DNA of 64,000 nt from Lacinutrix himadriensis (GCF_001418105.1 NZ_LIQI01000014.1:62001-126000), one strand, 5' to 3'; shown: positions 1 through 8,835, counted from the stretch's first letter. The notes: generated by a model from the sequence alone, not told the origin. Program-made: numbers and translations.

Positions 1-1
1 A

Positions 2-439
2 GTAGAATCGTATAAAATGGATGATTTTGAAACTAGAAAACAAGCCTATGAAGGCCATTACCAACATTATAATACTTCGGTAAAATCTTCTATTGAAAAA
101 ATCGCTTTCCGTAAAGGAGATTATATGATTAATACCAATCAAAGAGCTCTTCGTTATTTATTAGAAACTTTAGAACCACAAGCACCAGATTCTTTCTTTA
201 ATTGGAATTTCTTCGATACTATTTTACAGCAAAAAGAAGGTTTCTCACCTTATGTTTGGGAAGACAAAGCACAAACATTGTTAAAACAAAATCCGAAATT
301 GCAAATCGCTTTTAACACCAAAAAATCTTTCGATAAAGACTTTGCAAATAATTGGTATGCACAATTAGATTGGCTACACAAACAGAGTGAAAATTATGAA
401 AAAGCACACTTACAATATCCGGTTTACCGACTAAAATAG
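2..439 (+). CDS. M14-family zinc carboxypeptidase, C-terminal part (5' end outside window)
   Basis: The reading frame is open back to base 2 with no start needed, so this is the tail of a longer gene; the ATG at 17 is probably internal. The 145 visible residues (VESYKMDDFETRKQAYEGHY and on) match from memory the C-terminal region of Bacteroidetes secreted M14 metallopeptidases, which ends in a conserved YPVYR-type segment, here at the last residues. The catalytic zinc-binding part would lie upstream and cannot be seen, so activity is inferred. The next gene starts 99 nt downstream behind its own promoter, so the two are probably separate transcripts. Confidence 0.6.
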   Translation, partial: VESYKMDDFETRKQAYEGHYQHYNTSVKSSIEKIAFRKGDYMINTNQRALRYLLETLEPQAPDSFFNWNFFDTILQQKEGFSPYVWEDKAQTLLKQNPKLQIAFNTKKSFDKDFANNWYAQLDWLHKQSENYEKAHLQYPVYRLK

Positions 440-474
440 AACGAGTTAGAAGAATTAAAAATATTTTTAAACTT

Positions 475-507
475 TTGTAAAACCAATCAAAAAATAATCT
501 AATTTTG
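475..507 (+). promoter_or_regulatory. Bacteroidetes-type promoter for the amidoligase operon
   Basis: TTG at 475-477, a 22-nt spacer, then TAATTTTG at 500-507, an exact TAnnTTTG box. The predicted start lies about 28 nt before the ATG at 539. Spacing is within the 17-23 nt range known for Flavobacterium promoters. Confidence 0.6.
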
Positions 508-538
508 TTTAAAATTTATATCGCGATTATCGCTTTTA

Positions 539-1984
539 ATGAACAAATACATTGTTGTCAATCAACCTGAAAAATGGAATTTTTCGATTGAGAATATTAC
601 TGTAATTTCCTCGCAAGAGTATCTTACTAATCCTACATTCTCCCTTTTAAAAAAGGCTAGAATTTTTAATCTTTGTAAAGATTACTCCTACCAATCCAAA
701 GGCTATTATGTTTCGCTTTTAGCGGAAGCCAGAGGGCATTTAGCAATTCCAACTGTTAAAAACATTGTAGATTTAAAAACTTTAAAATTGGTTAGAATTG
801 TATCGGATGAATTTGAAGATGTGATTCAACAAAGCTTAAAAAACATTAAATCTCGGGAGTTTACTTTAAGTATTTATTTCGGACAAAACGTAGCGCAAAA
901 ATACAAAGAGTTAAGCGGCTTATTTTACAAACACTTTCAAGTACCTTTTTTGCGTGTTAAATTTAATTATAACACGAAATGGAACATACAAAGCATCAAG
1001 GCTATTTCCGAATCGGAGATTCCCGAAGAACATTTAGAAAGTGTACATGAATTTGCAAATCAGTATTTTTCAAAAAAAAGGTATGATACGCCAAAATTAG
1101 CAAAATCGGATTTCGATTTAGCCATACTTGTAAACCCTAATGATCCTGCGCCACCAAGTAATGCAAAAGCCTTAAAAAAGTTTATTGATATTGCTGAAAA
1201 AATGAATATTTATGCAGAAATCATAGAACCAAAAGACCTTTCCCGTTTATCTTCTTTTGATGCGCTATTTATTAGACAAAGCACAGAAGTAAATAACGAA
1301 GCCTATGCTTTTGCAAGAAAAGCACAACAAGAAGGTATTGCTATTATTGATTATCCGGATGCCATCTTAAAGTGCTGCAATAAAGTGTATATGGCAGAAG
1401 CTCTAAACAACGCTAATATTGCAACTCCAAAAACTATTATTGTTCATAAAGACAATAGAAATCAGGTTTTAAAGGAAGTAGGCTTGCCTTGTGTTTTGAA
1501 AGCTCCAGATTCTACGTTCTCCTTTGGTGTGAAAAAAGCAAAGACAGAAGAAGAGTACAACATTCTAGTAAATGAGATGCTTAAAGAATCGGATCTTATT
1601 ATCGCACAAGAATTTTGTCCGTCAGATTACGATTGGCGGATTGGTATTATAGACGATAAACCGTTTTTCGCTTGTAAATATTATATGGCAAAAGGACATT
1701 GGCAAATATATAATTGGAAAGCAAAGAAGAAAAATGATCAAGATGGCGATGCCGATTGTTTACCAATTGAAGATGTACCAAAAAAGGTTTTAGATATGGC
1801 TTTAAAATCGGCACGACTTATTGGTAAAGGATTGTATGGTATTGACATTAAAGTAGTCAATAACAAACCAATGGTAATTGAAATTAACGACAACCCAAAT
1901 ATTGATTTTGGTGTAGAAGATTTGCATTATGGCGATGCAGTATACACTGAGATTCTTACAGCATTTAAAAACCGACTAGTATAA
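539..1984 (+). CDS. RimK-family ATP-grasp amidoligase with N-terminal RLAN-type domain
   Basis: A 481-residue ATP-dependent carboxylate-amine ligase of the RimK group. The first ~200 residues fit the RimK-like ATP-grasp N-terminal (RLAN) domain. Then a pre-ATP-grasp segment (FDALFIRQSTEVN, ~residue 240) and the ATP-grasp fold (~280-470), with nucleotide-binding VLKAPDSTFSFG and the C-terminal metal-binding EINDNPN. Classical RimK adds glutamates to ribosomal protein S6; this longer family has no substrate known to me. It is first in an operon, 2 nt before a GCS2-family ligase and followed by an N-formylglutamate amidohydrolase-like gene, which argues for a metabolite or peptide pathway rather than S6 modification. 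The first ATG after a good promoter is taken as start. Confidence 0.88.
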   Translation: MNKYIVVNQPEKWNFSIENITVISSQEYLTNPTFSLLKKARIFNLCKDYSYQSKGYYVSLLAEARGHLAIPTVKNIVDLKTLKLVRIVSDEFEDVIQQSLKNIKSREFTLSIYFGQNVAQKYKELSGLFYKHFQVPFLRVKFNYNTKWNIQSIKAISESEIPEEHLESVHEFANQYFSKKRYDTPKLAKSDFDLAILVNPNDPAPPSNAKALKKFIDIAEKMNIYAEIIEPKDLSRLSSFDALFIRQSTEVNNEAYAFARKAQQEGIAIIDYPDAILKCCNKVYMAEALNNANIATPKTIIVHKDNRNQVLKEVGLPCVLKAPDSTFSFGVKKAKTEEEYNILVNEMLKESDLIIAQEFCPSDYDWRIGIIDDKPFFACKYYMAKGHWQIYNWKAKKKNDQDGDADCLPIEDVPKKVLDMALKSARLIGKGLYGIDIKVVNNKPMVIEINDNPNIDFGVEDLHYGDAVYTEILTAFKNRLV

Positions 1985-1986
1985 TC

Positions 1987-3213
1987 ATGAGTAAAAGATA
2001 TCATTTGTTCGAAGTTTTTGGAATAGAACTAGAATACATGCTAATACACAATAGCAATTTTAAAGTTGCTCCTATTGTAGATACCTTATTAACCAAAAAG
2101 GCAGGAGAAATTTCTGCAGATATTGACAACGGAGAAATTGCATGGAGCAATGAACTGGTTGGTCATGTCGTGGAGTTAAAAACCAACGGGCCAACGGCAG
2201 ATTTAAATGCATTGTCTAATTTGTTTCATAAGAATGTAATAGAGATAAACCAGATTTTAAAATCGGAAGACTCCCAATTATTACCAACGGCATGTCATCC
2301 TTTAATGAATCCGTTAATAGACACCCAGCTTTGGAAACACAGTTATAGTGAAGTATACGAGTTATACAACAGAATATTTAATTGTAAAGGACATGGTTGG
2401 AGTAACGTACAAAGTACACATATCAATTTACCTTTTTTTGATGATAAAGAGTTTGAAAAATTACATGCAGCAATTCGCGTCATCTTACCATTAATCCCAG
2501 GACTATGTGCAAGTTCTCCAATTTTAGAAGGCAAAAAAACAGGTTTTAAAGACACCAGATTAGAGTATTATAAAACGAACCAAAAGGAAATCCCAGAAAT
2601 GACTGGTTTGGTAATTCCAGAACGTGTTTTTAGTAAAGTAGATTATTATGCAACCATTTTTGAACCAATAAAAAGAGCCATAAAACCTCATGACACTAAA
2701 AAGATTTTAGATCATCATTTTTTAAACTCTCGAGGTGCCATTGCTCGTTTTGATAGAAATGCGATCGAAATTCGTCTAGTTGATATTCAAGAATGCCCAA
2801 AAGCAGATATTGCTATTTGCGTATTAATTATTGAAGTTTTAAAACTGCTGGTAAACAAAGAACTTGGCTCTTTACAAAATCAGAAAAAATGGTTAAAACA
2901 GGATTTGTTTGCCATTTTAAACCCGATTATTAAAGATGCGGAAACCTATACCATTTCTAATTTAGAATACTTAGAGTTGTTTCAATTAGAAGATAGTACA
3001 ACGGTTCAAAACATTTGGAAACATCTGTATCAATTAGCAAAACCAAATATAGATGCTTCGCATTATGAAGCATTAGATATTATTTTAAATGAAGGCACTT
3101 TGGCAACAAGAATATTAAAAGCGGTAAACGACGATTACTCGGAAGAAAACATCAAAAAAACGTATAGAAAATTAGCTTCTTGTTTACAGGAAAACAAACT
3201 ATTTTTACCATGA
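1987..3213 (+). CDS. Glutamate-cysteine ligase (GCS2) family protein
   Basis: 408 residues of the carboxylate-amine ligase family (glutamine-synthetase-like fold). Diagnostic segments are the N-terminal FGIELEYMLI, THINLPF near residue 147, and SRGAIARFDRNAIEIRLVD near residue 250, which carries the acidic and basic residues used for metal and ATP binding. Known family members join glutamate to an amine (for example cysteine); the acceptor here cannot be read from sequence. It starts 2 nt after the ATP-grasp gene and its TGA overlaps the ATG of the next gene (ATGA), so all three are translationally linked. It is unlikely to be the organism's ordinary glutathione enzyme given this context, but that is inference. 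Confidence 0.88.
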   Translation: MSKRYHLFEVFGIELEYMLIHNSNFKVAPIVDTLLTKKAGEISADIDNGEIAWSNELVGHVVELKTNGPTADLNALSNLFHKNVIEINQILKSEDSQLLPTACHPLMNPLIDTQLWKHSYSEVYELYNRIFNCKGHGWSNVQSTHINLPFFDDKEFEKLHAAIRVILPLIPGLCASSPILEGKKTGFKDTRLEYYKTNQKEIPEMTGLVIPERVFSKVDYYATIFEPIKRAIKPHDTKKILDHHFLNSRGAIARFDRNAIEIRLVDIQECPKADIAICVLIIEVLKLLVNKELGSLQNQKKWLKQDLFAILNPIIKDAETYTISNLEYLELFQLEDSTTVQNIWKHLYQLAKPNIDASHYEALDIILNEGTLATRILKAVNDDYSEENIKKTYRKLASCLQENKLFLP

Positions 3214-3893
3214 AACTGATATTAACTTGTGAGCATGGCGGCAATAAAATTCCGAAACCATATCCATCGTATTTTGATAATCATGCCACTATTTTAAACT
3301 CCCATCGTGGCTATGACTTAGGCGCTTTAAATCTTTTTAATCATTTAAAATCGCTTGCTCATTTTTCAGCGTTTAGTGAAACTAGTCGCTTATTAATTGA
3401 ACTAAACCGAAGTTTACATCATAAAAATTTGTTTTCAGAGGTGTCTAAATCCCTTTCCGAAAACGAAAAAGAAGAAATAATATCTCGCTATTATTTAGAG
3501 TATAGAGACGAGGTAGAAACGGTGATTAAAAAATATTTAAAAACCAGTAAAAAAGTAGTACATCTTTCAGTGCACTCCTTTACTCCTGTTTTAAATTCGG
3601 TAACCAGAAAATGTGATATTGGATTGTTATATGATTCTAGAAATGCTTCGGAAAAAGGGTTCTGCAAACAGTTAAAAAAAGAAATATTAAAGATAGATAA
3701 CACGCTCAACGTAAGATATAACTATCCGTATTTAGGAAAAGCAGATGGGTTTACCTCCTATTTACGTAAACAATGTAACAAAAATTATATTGGTGTAGAG
3801 TTAGAAGTCAATCAGAAATTCTCTATAAATAATAAAATAAATGAAGATCTAAAAGCGGTGCTTTTTTCAGCAATAAAAAATAGTATCTCTTAA
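3210..3893 (+). CDS. N-formylglutamate amidohydrolase-like protein
   Basis: 227 residues from the ATG at 3210. The family signature CEHGGNKIP lies near the N-terminus, with HRGYDLG, a central HLSVHSFTPV, and VELEVNQ near the end, which match the metal-dependent N-formylglutamate amidohydrolase fold related to zinc carboxypeptidases. The family removes an N-acyl group or cleaves an amide. An upstream TTG at 3180 is in frame, but the 4-nt ATGA overlap with the preceding stop favours 3210. As third gene of the amidoligase operon it could trim or deprotect the product. Its stop overlaps the stop of the converging NUDIX gene by 4 nt (TTAA). Confidence 0.82.
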   Translation: MKLILTCEHGGNKIPKPYPSYFDNHATILNSHRGYDLGALNLFNHLKSLAHFSAFSETSRLLIELNRSLHHKNLFSEVSKSLSENEKEEIISRYYLEYRDEVETVIKKYLKTSKKVVHLSVHSFTPVLNSVTRKCDIGLLYDSRNASEKGFCKQLKKEILKIDNTLNVRYNYPYLGKADGFTSYLRKQCNKNYIGVELEVNQKFSINNKINEDLKAVLFSAIKNSIS

Positions 3894-4471
3894 ACTAACA
3901 ATTTAATATTAGCATAACTATTTTCTAAAGCTTTTTTACTCTCTTCGGTGTTTAGCCATTCTACCTTCGTTATACCTTCATTTTCCTGAGGGTATAATTT
4001 ACCTGTAAAGCTAGTTTTCATTTCAAACCAATAGGTAATCTTTATTCTATGTTTTCCATTACGTTTAAAAATATGGTAGGTAGTTTGTAAAGGTTTTACT
4101 ATTTTCAAACCTGCAACTCCAGTTTCTTCAGCAACTTCACGAACTGCAGTTTCTTCTATAGTTTCATGCGGTTCTGTTTTTCCTTTAGGTAAATCCCATT
4201 TATCATTTCTATAAATAAAAAGAATTTCGCCAGAATCATTAAAAACTTTCCCTCCTCCAGCAACTACATTAGGCAACAGTTTTAAAAATTTTTTAAGAAG
4301 CTTTTCTGGTTTTTTATGTATTAGCCTAACCTCTTTTAGAGAAGTAGTATTAAGCTCTTTAATCACCTTTCCAATATCCACAGAGTCAAGCAAATAGTTT
4401 TTAAAACCAGATTCTTTCTCTACAATATTAGTAAGTACTATAGGTTTATCACTTACAAAAACTTGATACAT
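3890..4471 (-). CDS. NUDIX hydrolase
   Basis: 193 residues from the ATG at 4471. A complete Nudix box spans residues ~97-119: G-K-T-E-P-H-E then seven residues then R-E-V-A-E-E-T-G-V, matching GX5EX7REUXEEXGU, so divalent-metal-dependent cleavage of a nucleoside diphosphate linkage is expected. The ~75 residues before the domain are not assigned. A GTG at 4516 would extend the protein by 15 residues, but it falls in the spacer of the likely promoter, so 4471 is preferred. This gene sits beside pyrE in many Flavobacteriaceae. The substrate is unknown. Confidence 0.85.
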   Translation of the reverse strand: MYQVFVSDKPIVLTNIVEKESGFKNYLLDSVDIGKVIKELNTTSLKEVRLIHKKPEKLLKKFLKLLPNVVAGGGKVFNDSGEILFIYRNDKWDLPKGKTEPHETIEETAVREVAEETGVAGLKIVKPLQTTYHIFKRNGKHRIKITYWFEMKTSFTGKLYPQENEGITKVEWLNTEESKKALENSYANIKLLV

Positions 4472-4494
4472 TATTTTAGTTTGGTTTAGTTTTG

Positions 4495-4524
4495 TAAAAA
4501 TATCATTTTTTTGCACAAAACAAA
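4495..4524 (-). promoter_or_regulatory. Candidate promoter for the NUDIX gene
   Basis: On the minus strand: TTTG (4524-4521), an 18-nt spacer, then TATTTTTA (4502-4495), one mismatch from TAnnTTTG. It places the mRNA start shortly upstream of the ATG at 4471. Confidence 0.35.
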
Positions 4525-4547
4525 TAGCATTAAAATTAAATTTATAT

Positions 4548-4555
4548 TAGTTTTG
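4548..4555 (+). promoter_or_regulatory. -7 box of pyrE, 5 nt before ATG
   Basis: TAGTTTTG at 4548-4555 matches TAnnTTTG exactly and ends only 5 nt before the pyrE ATG, so transcription would begin at or within ~2 nt of the start codon (leaderless). No TTG is seen 17-23 nt upstream. Confidence 0.45.
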
Positions 4556-4560
4556 TATCT

Positions 4561-5205
4561 ATGATTTTTAACAAAGACACCGCCAAAAAAACCGCAGAAG
4601 TTTTATTGCAAATTAATGCTATAAAACTTAGTCCGAAAGACCCATTCACTTGGGCTTCGGGATGGAAATCTCCTATTTACTGCGACAACAGAATCATTTT
4701 ATCATTCCCTCCAATACGAAATTACATTCGTGAAACGATGGGAAAACATATTGAATCTCAATATGGTAAACCAGATGTCATTGCTGGAGTTGCTACTGGT
4801 GCCATTGGTATTGGTATGTTGGTTGCAGAGTATCTAGGACTTCCTTTTGTTTATGTTAGACCGGAAGCAAAAGCACATGGTAGAAAAAACCAAATTGAAG
4901 GATTTATAGAATCTGGACAAAACGTTGTGGTTGTTGAAGATTTAATTAGCACAGGAAAAAGCAGCTTAAATGCAGTTAGAGCTTTAAAAGAAGCTAAAGT
5001 AAATGTAAAAGGAATGGTTGCCATTTTTTCTTACGGATTTGCAATTGCAGATGAAAACTTTAAAGAAGAAAACGTAACCTTACACACCTTAAGTAATTAC
5101 GAAAATCTATTGGAGCAAGCTTTAGACACAAAGTATATTACCGAAGATCAATTAAAGACTTTGTCTGATTGGAATGCTAACCCAAGCGAATGGAACGCTT
5201 TTTGA
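4561..5205 (+). CDS. pyrE: Orotate phosphoribosyltransferase
   Basis: 214 residues. The enzyme makes orotidine 5'-phosphate from orotate and PRPP in pyrimidine synthesis. The PRPP-binding motif VVVVEDLISTGKSS is at residues ~122-135, the flexible-loop segment RPEAKAHGRKN at ~100-110, and the substrate region ASGWKSPIYCDNR at ~32-43. Length is normal for bacterial PyrE. The promoter box directly before the ATG suggests an mRNA with almost no leader. The SRPBCC gene follows by 66 nt on the same strand. Confidence 0.95.
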   Translation: MIFNKDTAKKTAEVLLQINAIKLSPKDPFTWASGWKSPIYCDNRIILSFPPIRNYIRETMGKHIESQYGKPDVIAGVATGAIGIGMLVAEYLGLPFVYVRPEAKAHGRKNQIEGFIESGQNVVVVEDLISTGKSSLNAVRALKEAKVNVKGMVAIFSYGFAIADENFKEENVTLHTLSNYENLLEQALDTKYITEDQLKTLSDWNANPSEWNAF

Positions 5206-5271
5206 AGTAACAGAAATAATGTTATATTGTAAAAACAATAAACAAGTAAACTAATAACAACAAACAATACA

Positions 5272-5667
5272 ATGAATTTACAATCTCCAAAAGCAACCAT
5301 TGAAAAATCGGCACAGGAAACCTTTGATTTTTTATGCGATATCAAAAACTTTGAAACTTTAATGCCTGAAAACATTAGCAAGTTTGAAGTTTTAGGTGAA
5401 GATAAATTTCTTTTTGCTTTAAAAGGTATGCCAGAAATTGTCTTAAAAAAGAAAGAAACCGTAGCGCCAAATAAAGTTGTTCTAGGTGCAGCCGGAGGAA
5501 AATTAGATTTTTCTTTAACAGCAAATATTATTGAAATTACAGAAAACTCAAGTGAAGTACAATTATCTTTTGCTGGTGAGTTTAATACAATGATGGCAAT
5601 GATGATAAAAAAACCAATTAGCAAGTTTATTGAAACATTAGCTGCTAATATGCCAGAAGCGGTTTAG
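5272..5667 (+). CDS. SRPBCC (START/Bet v1-like) family protein
   Basis: 131 residues. The start (SPKATIEKSAQETFDFLCDIKNFETLMPENI) and the final amphipathic helix (KPISKFIETLAANM) are typical of small polyketide-cyclase-like SRPBCC proteins, which bind hydrophobic ligands in a cavity. No catalytic residues can be assigned and the ligand is unknown. It follows pyrE and often does so in flavobacteria. Its TAG stop overlaps the TAA of converging birA in the 4-nt sequence TTAG (5664-5667). Confidence 0.75.
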   Translation: MNLQSPKATIEKSAQETFDFLCDIKNFETLMPENISKFEVLGEDKFLFALKGMPEIVLKKKETVAPNKVVLGAAGGKLDFSLTANIIEITENSSEVQLSFAGEFNTMMAMMIKKPISKFIETLAANMPEAV

Positions 5668-6395
5668 TACAAGAGTTTAATTTCTTTTAAATCATATTCC
5701 TTTAAAACGTTATCTTCTAAAAGTACTTGAAGATTTCCGTTTTGCGAAACAGATTGTATAATACCAGAAAACATTTCACCTTCTATGTCTTTAAACGTAG
5801 AAGGTTTATTTTTTCTAAACAAATACGTTTCATACGTTGTTTTCAATGTTTCTAAATTACCATTTTCTAAAAGCATGAAGTAATGCTTTAGGTTTTCAAT
5901 AAAATCCAATAAAATTTCATCTACATTAAAAAGCCTTCCTGTTAATAATTTTAAGGACGATGCTTGTGGTAAGTTTTCAAAATTAGTTTGATTTACATTT
6001 AGACCAATTCCTATAATAGAATCTTTAAATCGGCTTTGTTTGATGCTGTTTTCAATTAAAACACCACAAATCTTTTTATTTTCTGACAAAATGTCGTTCG
6101 GCCATTTGATACTTAATTTAGAAATTTGATGTTTTTCAAGCGTCTTAATAAGAGCAATTGAAACAGAGATACTTATATAAAAATGCTGATTAAAATTTAA
6201 AAATGAAACATCTTTAAACACACTAAACATAAGGTTTTCACCAGAATTAGCAGTCCACAAAGTCCCCATTTGTCCGCGACCTTTAGTTTGGTAATCTGTC
6301 TGTACAACCGTATAATCTACAACCCCTTCTTCACTACTTAATTCTTTTAAAAAAGTATTCGTAGAGTTGATGGCATTAAGTTTGATTATACGCAT
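5664..6395 (-). CDS. birA: Biotin--[acetyl-CoA-carboxylase] ligase
   Basis: 243 residues. It activates biotin as biotinyl-AMP and attaches it to biotin carboxyl carrier proteins. The biotin-binding loop KGRGQMGTLW is at residues ~38-47 and SIKWPNDI at ~95-102. There is no N-terminal helix-turn-helix, so this is the monofunctional ligase and not the BirA repressor. It is divergent from rsfS, with 86 nt between the two starts. Confidence 0.92.
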   Translation of the reverse strand: MRIIKLNAINSTNTFLKELSSEEGVVDYTVVQTDYQTKGRGQMGTLWTANSGENLMFSVFKDVSFLNFNQHFYISISVSIALIKTLEKHQISKLSIKWPNDILSENKKICGVLIENSIKQSRFKDSIIGIGLNVNQTNFENLPQASSLKLLTGRLFNVDEILLDFIENLKHYFMLLENGNLETLKTTYETYLFRKNKPSTFKDIEGEMFSGIIQSVSQNGNLQVLLEDNVLKEYDLKEIKLLY

Positions 6396-6453
6396 TATAT
6401 TAGTGGTTTTAAATCTTATAGATTTTTAACACTATAAAGAACTAAAAAAATAA

Positions 6454-6461
6454 TAACTTTG
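6454..6461 (+). promoter_or_regulatory. -7 box for rsfS-ftsH
   Basis: TAACTTTG, an exact TAnnTTTG match, 20 nt before the rsfS ATG at 6482. No clear TTG at the -33 position. Confidence 0.45.
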
Positions 6462-6481
6462 CACAAATTTAATTCATATTA

Positions 6482-6853
6482 ATGACAAAAGAACAAACAA
6501 ATCCAGACCAACTAATTGCAGGAATTTTATCTGGAATTGAAGATGTAAAAGGACAAAATATAAATATTCTAGATTTACGAGAAATAGAAAACACAGTATG
6601 TGACTATTTTATAGTTTGTGAAGGTACTTCAAACACACAAGTAAGTGCTATTGTTAATTCTGTACAGAAAAAAGTTAGCAAAGATTTAAAAGATAAACCT
6701 TGGCATATTGAAGGTTTAGATAATGCCGAATGGGTTTTAATGGATTATGTAAACGTTGTTGTTCACGTATTTCAAAAACACATTAGAGAGTATTATGACA
6801 TTGAAAGTCTTTGGGGAGACGCAAAAACGACAGTTATAGAATCTAAATACTAA
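6482..6853 (+). CDS. rsfS: Ribosomal silencing factor RsfS
   Basis: 123 residues of the RsfS/Iojap (DUF143) family, which binds L14 on the large subunit and blocks subunit joining during starvation. Matching segments are ENTVCDYFIVCEGTSNTQV (~residues 38-56), the tryptophan-containing PWHIEGLDNAEWVLMDYVNVVVH (~77-99) and the end FQKHIREYYDIESLWGDA. Length is normal. ftsH begins 30 nt downstream on the same strand, a conserved pair in Bacteroidetes and probably one transcript. Confidence 0.93.
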   Translation: MTKEQTNPDQLIAGILSGIEDVKGQNINILDLREIENTVCDYFIVCEGTSNTQVSAIVNSVQKKVSKDLKDKPWHIEGLDNAEWVLMDYVNVVVHVFQKHIREYYDIESLWGDAKTTVIESKY

Positions 6854-6883
6854 ACAGGATTACCACTTTTGTGGGAAATACAT

Positions 6884-8803
6884 ATGGCAAACGAAAAAAA
6901 TACAAATAGCAAAAAACCTAAGTTTAATTACTATTGGATTTATGGTGGCATAATAGCCATTTTTATTGCAATGCAATTTTTAGGCGGAAGTGGTTTACAA
7001 GACGCTAAAACAATTACTCCTTCACAATTTTTTGAATACGCAAAAGATAATGAAGTTGCAAAAGTTGAAATAATAAACAGGCACGAAGCAAACGTTTATT
7101 TAACAAAAGAAGCGCAAGAAAAAGAAACACATAAAAAATCGAAACCTTCTAGTTTTATACCTAGTTCTACAAAACTACCAAATTACAGTTTTGAGATTGG
7201 TGACTTACAAAACTTTGAAAACGACCTTAAAGCAATCGGTAAATACGATATTTTAAGTAACAAAACCGTTTCTAATGCTTGGGGAGATTTAATTATTGGT
7301 TTAATACCATTTATACTTTTAATTGGTGTTTGGGTATTTATTATGCGACGCATGTCTGGAGGTTCTGGAGGTGGTGCTGGCGGACAAATATTCAATATAG
7401 GAAAATCTAAAGCAAAACTTTTTGACGAAAACACAGAAGTAAAAACATCCTTTAAAGATGTTGCTGGTTTAGAAGGTGCTAAAGAAGAGGTTCAAGAAAT
7501 TGTAGATTTCTTAAAAAGCCCAGAAAAATATACAAACCTAGGGGGTAAAATACCAAAAGGAGCTTTACTAGTAGGACCTCCTGGAACAGGAAAAACCTTA
7601 TTAGCAAAAGCAGTAGCAGGAGAAGCGAAAGTTCCTTTCTTTTCACTATCTGGATCAGATTTTGTGGAAATGTTTGTAGGTGTTGGTGCCTCTCGTGTTA
7701 GAGATTTATTCAAACAAGCAAAAGAAAAATCACCAGCAATTATTTTTATTGATGAAATAGATGCTATTGGTCGTGCAAGAGGTAAAAACGCCATGTCTGG
7801 AAGTAATGACGAGCGTGAAAACACATTAAACCAATTACTAACAGAAATGGATGGTTTTGGTACCAATACCAATGTGATTGTAATAGCTGCTACCAATAGA
7901 GCAGATATTTTAGATAAAGCATTAATGCGTGCTGGACGTTTTGACAGACAAATCTTTGTAGACTTACCAAATTTAACAGAAAGACGTGCCATTTTTGATG
8001 TGCATTTAAGACCTCTTAAAAAGGTAGAAGGGTTAGATATCGATTTCTTAGCAAAACAAACACCAGGGTTTTCTGGAGCAGACATTGCAAACCTTTGTAA
8101 CGAAGCGGCATTAATAGCAGCAAGAACAGATAAAAAAGCAGTAGAAAAGCAAGATTTCTTAGACGCTGTAGATAGAATTGTTGGTGGACTGGAAAGAAGA
8201 AGCAACTTATTTTCTGTGGAAGAAAAGAAAACTATTGCATACCACGAAGCTGGTCACGCAGCAGTAAGCTGGTTTTTAGAACATGCAGATCCTTTAGTAA
8301 AAGTAACTATTGTACCAAGAGGAAGATCTTTAGGTGCTGCTTGGTACTTGCCACAAGAAGCATATATTACTAGAACAGAAAAGTTTCTAGATGAAATATG
8401 TGTAACTATGGGAGGACGTGCTGCCGAAAAAATAGTCTTTAATCAAATTTCTACAGGTGCTTTAAGCGATTTAGAAAGTGTTACCAAAAAAGCGAAAGCG
8501 ATGGTTATGATTTATGGCTTAAACGAAAAAATAGGAAATATCACTTATTACGATCCTGCAGGAGAAGGCGGATTTGTAAAACCATATAGCGAAAAAACAG
8601 CAGAGTTAATTGATGGTGAAATTAAAAACATTATCGAAACGCAGTTTCAACGTGCATTAGATTTATTAGAGTCTAAAAGAGATGTACTAGATAAATTAGC
8701 AAATAGACTTATAGAAAGAGAAGTTATTTTTAAAGATGATTTAGAAGAACTTTTAGGAAAACGTCCTTTTGATACAGAAAAAGAAGTGCTTATAGATAAG
8801 TAA
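6884..8803 (+). CDS. ftsH: ATP-dependent zinc metalloprotease FtsH
   Basis: 639 residues from ATG 6884 (a TTG at 6869 would add five residues and is less likely). A membrane AAA+ protease that degrades misassembled membrane proteins and regulatory proteins. TM helices at ~15-33 and ~137-154 flank a periplasmic domain; a Gly-rich linker follows. Walker A GPPGTGKT at 231-238, Walker B IIFIDE at 286-291, the second region of homology ending GRFDR at ~351-355, and the zinc site HEAGH at 454-458. All catalytic features are intact. A strong hairpin terminator follows the stop by 33 nt. Confidence 0.97.
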   Translation: MANEKNTNSKKPKFNYYWIYGGIIAIFIAMQFLGGSGLQDAKTITPSQFFEYAKDNEVAKVEIINRHEANVYLTKEAQEKETHKKSKPSSFIPSSTKLPNYSFEIGDLQNFENDLKAIGKYDILSNKTVSNAWGDLIIGLIPFILLIGVWVFIMRRMSGGSGGGAGGQIFNIGKSKAKLFDENTEVKTSFKDVAGLEGAKEEVQEIVDFLKSPEKYTNLGGKIPKGALLVGPPGTGKTLLAKAVAGEAKVPFFSLSGSDFVEMFVGVGASRVRDLFKQAKEKSPAIIFIDEIDAIGRARGKNAMSGSNDERENTLNQLLTEMDGFGTNTNVIVIAATNRADILDKALMRAGRFDRQIFVDLPNLTERRAIFDVHLRPLKKVEGLDIDFLAKQTPGFSGADIANLCNEAALIAARTDKKAVEKQDFLDAVDRIVGGLERRSNLFSVEEKKTIAYHEAGHAAVSWFLEHADPLVKVTIVPRGRSLGAAWYLPQEAYITRTEKFLDEICVTMGGRAAEKIVFNQISTGALSDLESVTKKAKAMVMIYGLNEKIGNITYYDPAGEGGFVKPYSEKTAELIDGEIKNIIETQFQRALDLLESKRDVLDKLANRLIEREVIFKDDLEELLGKRPFDTEKEVLIDK

Positions 8804-8835
8804 TTTTTTCAAAAAAAAATGTTAACATTAATTTA

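Noticed and set aside
539-1984. Classical S6-modifying RimK
   Set aside because: The protein is ~180 residues longer with an RLAN-type N-terminus and sits with GCS2 and an amidohydrolase, not with rpsF.
7492-8205. Long open frame opposite ftsH (minus strand)
   Set aside because: It lies wholly inside ftsH, has no family likeness and no promoter; a shadow of the conserved gene.
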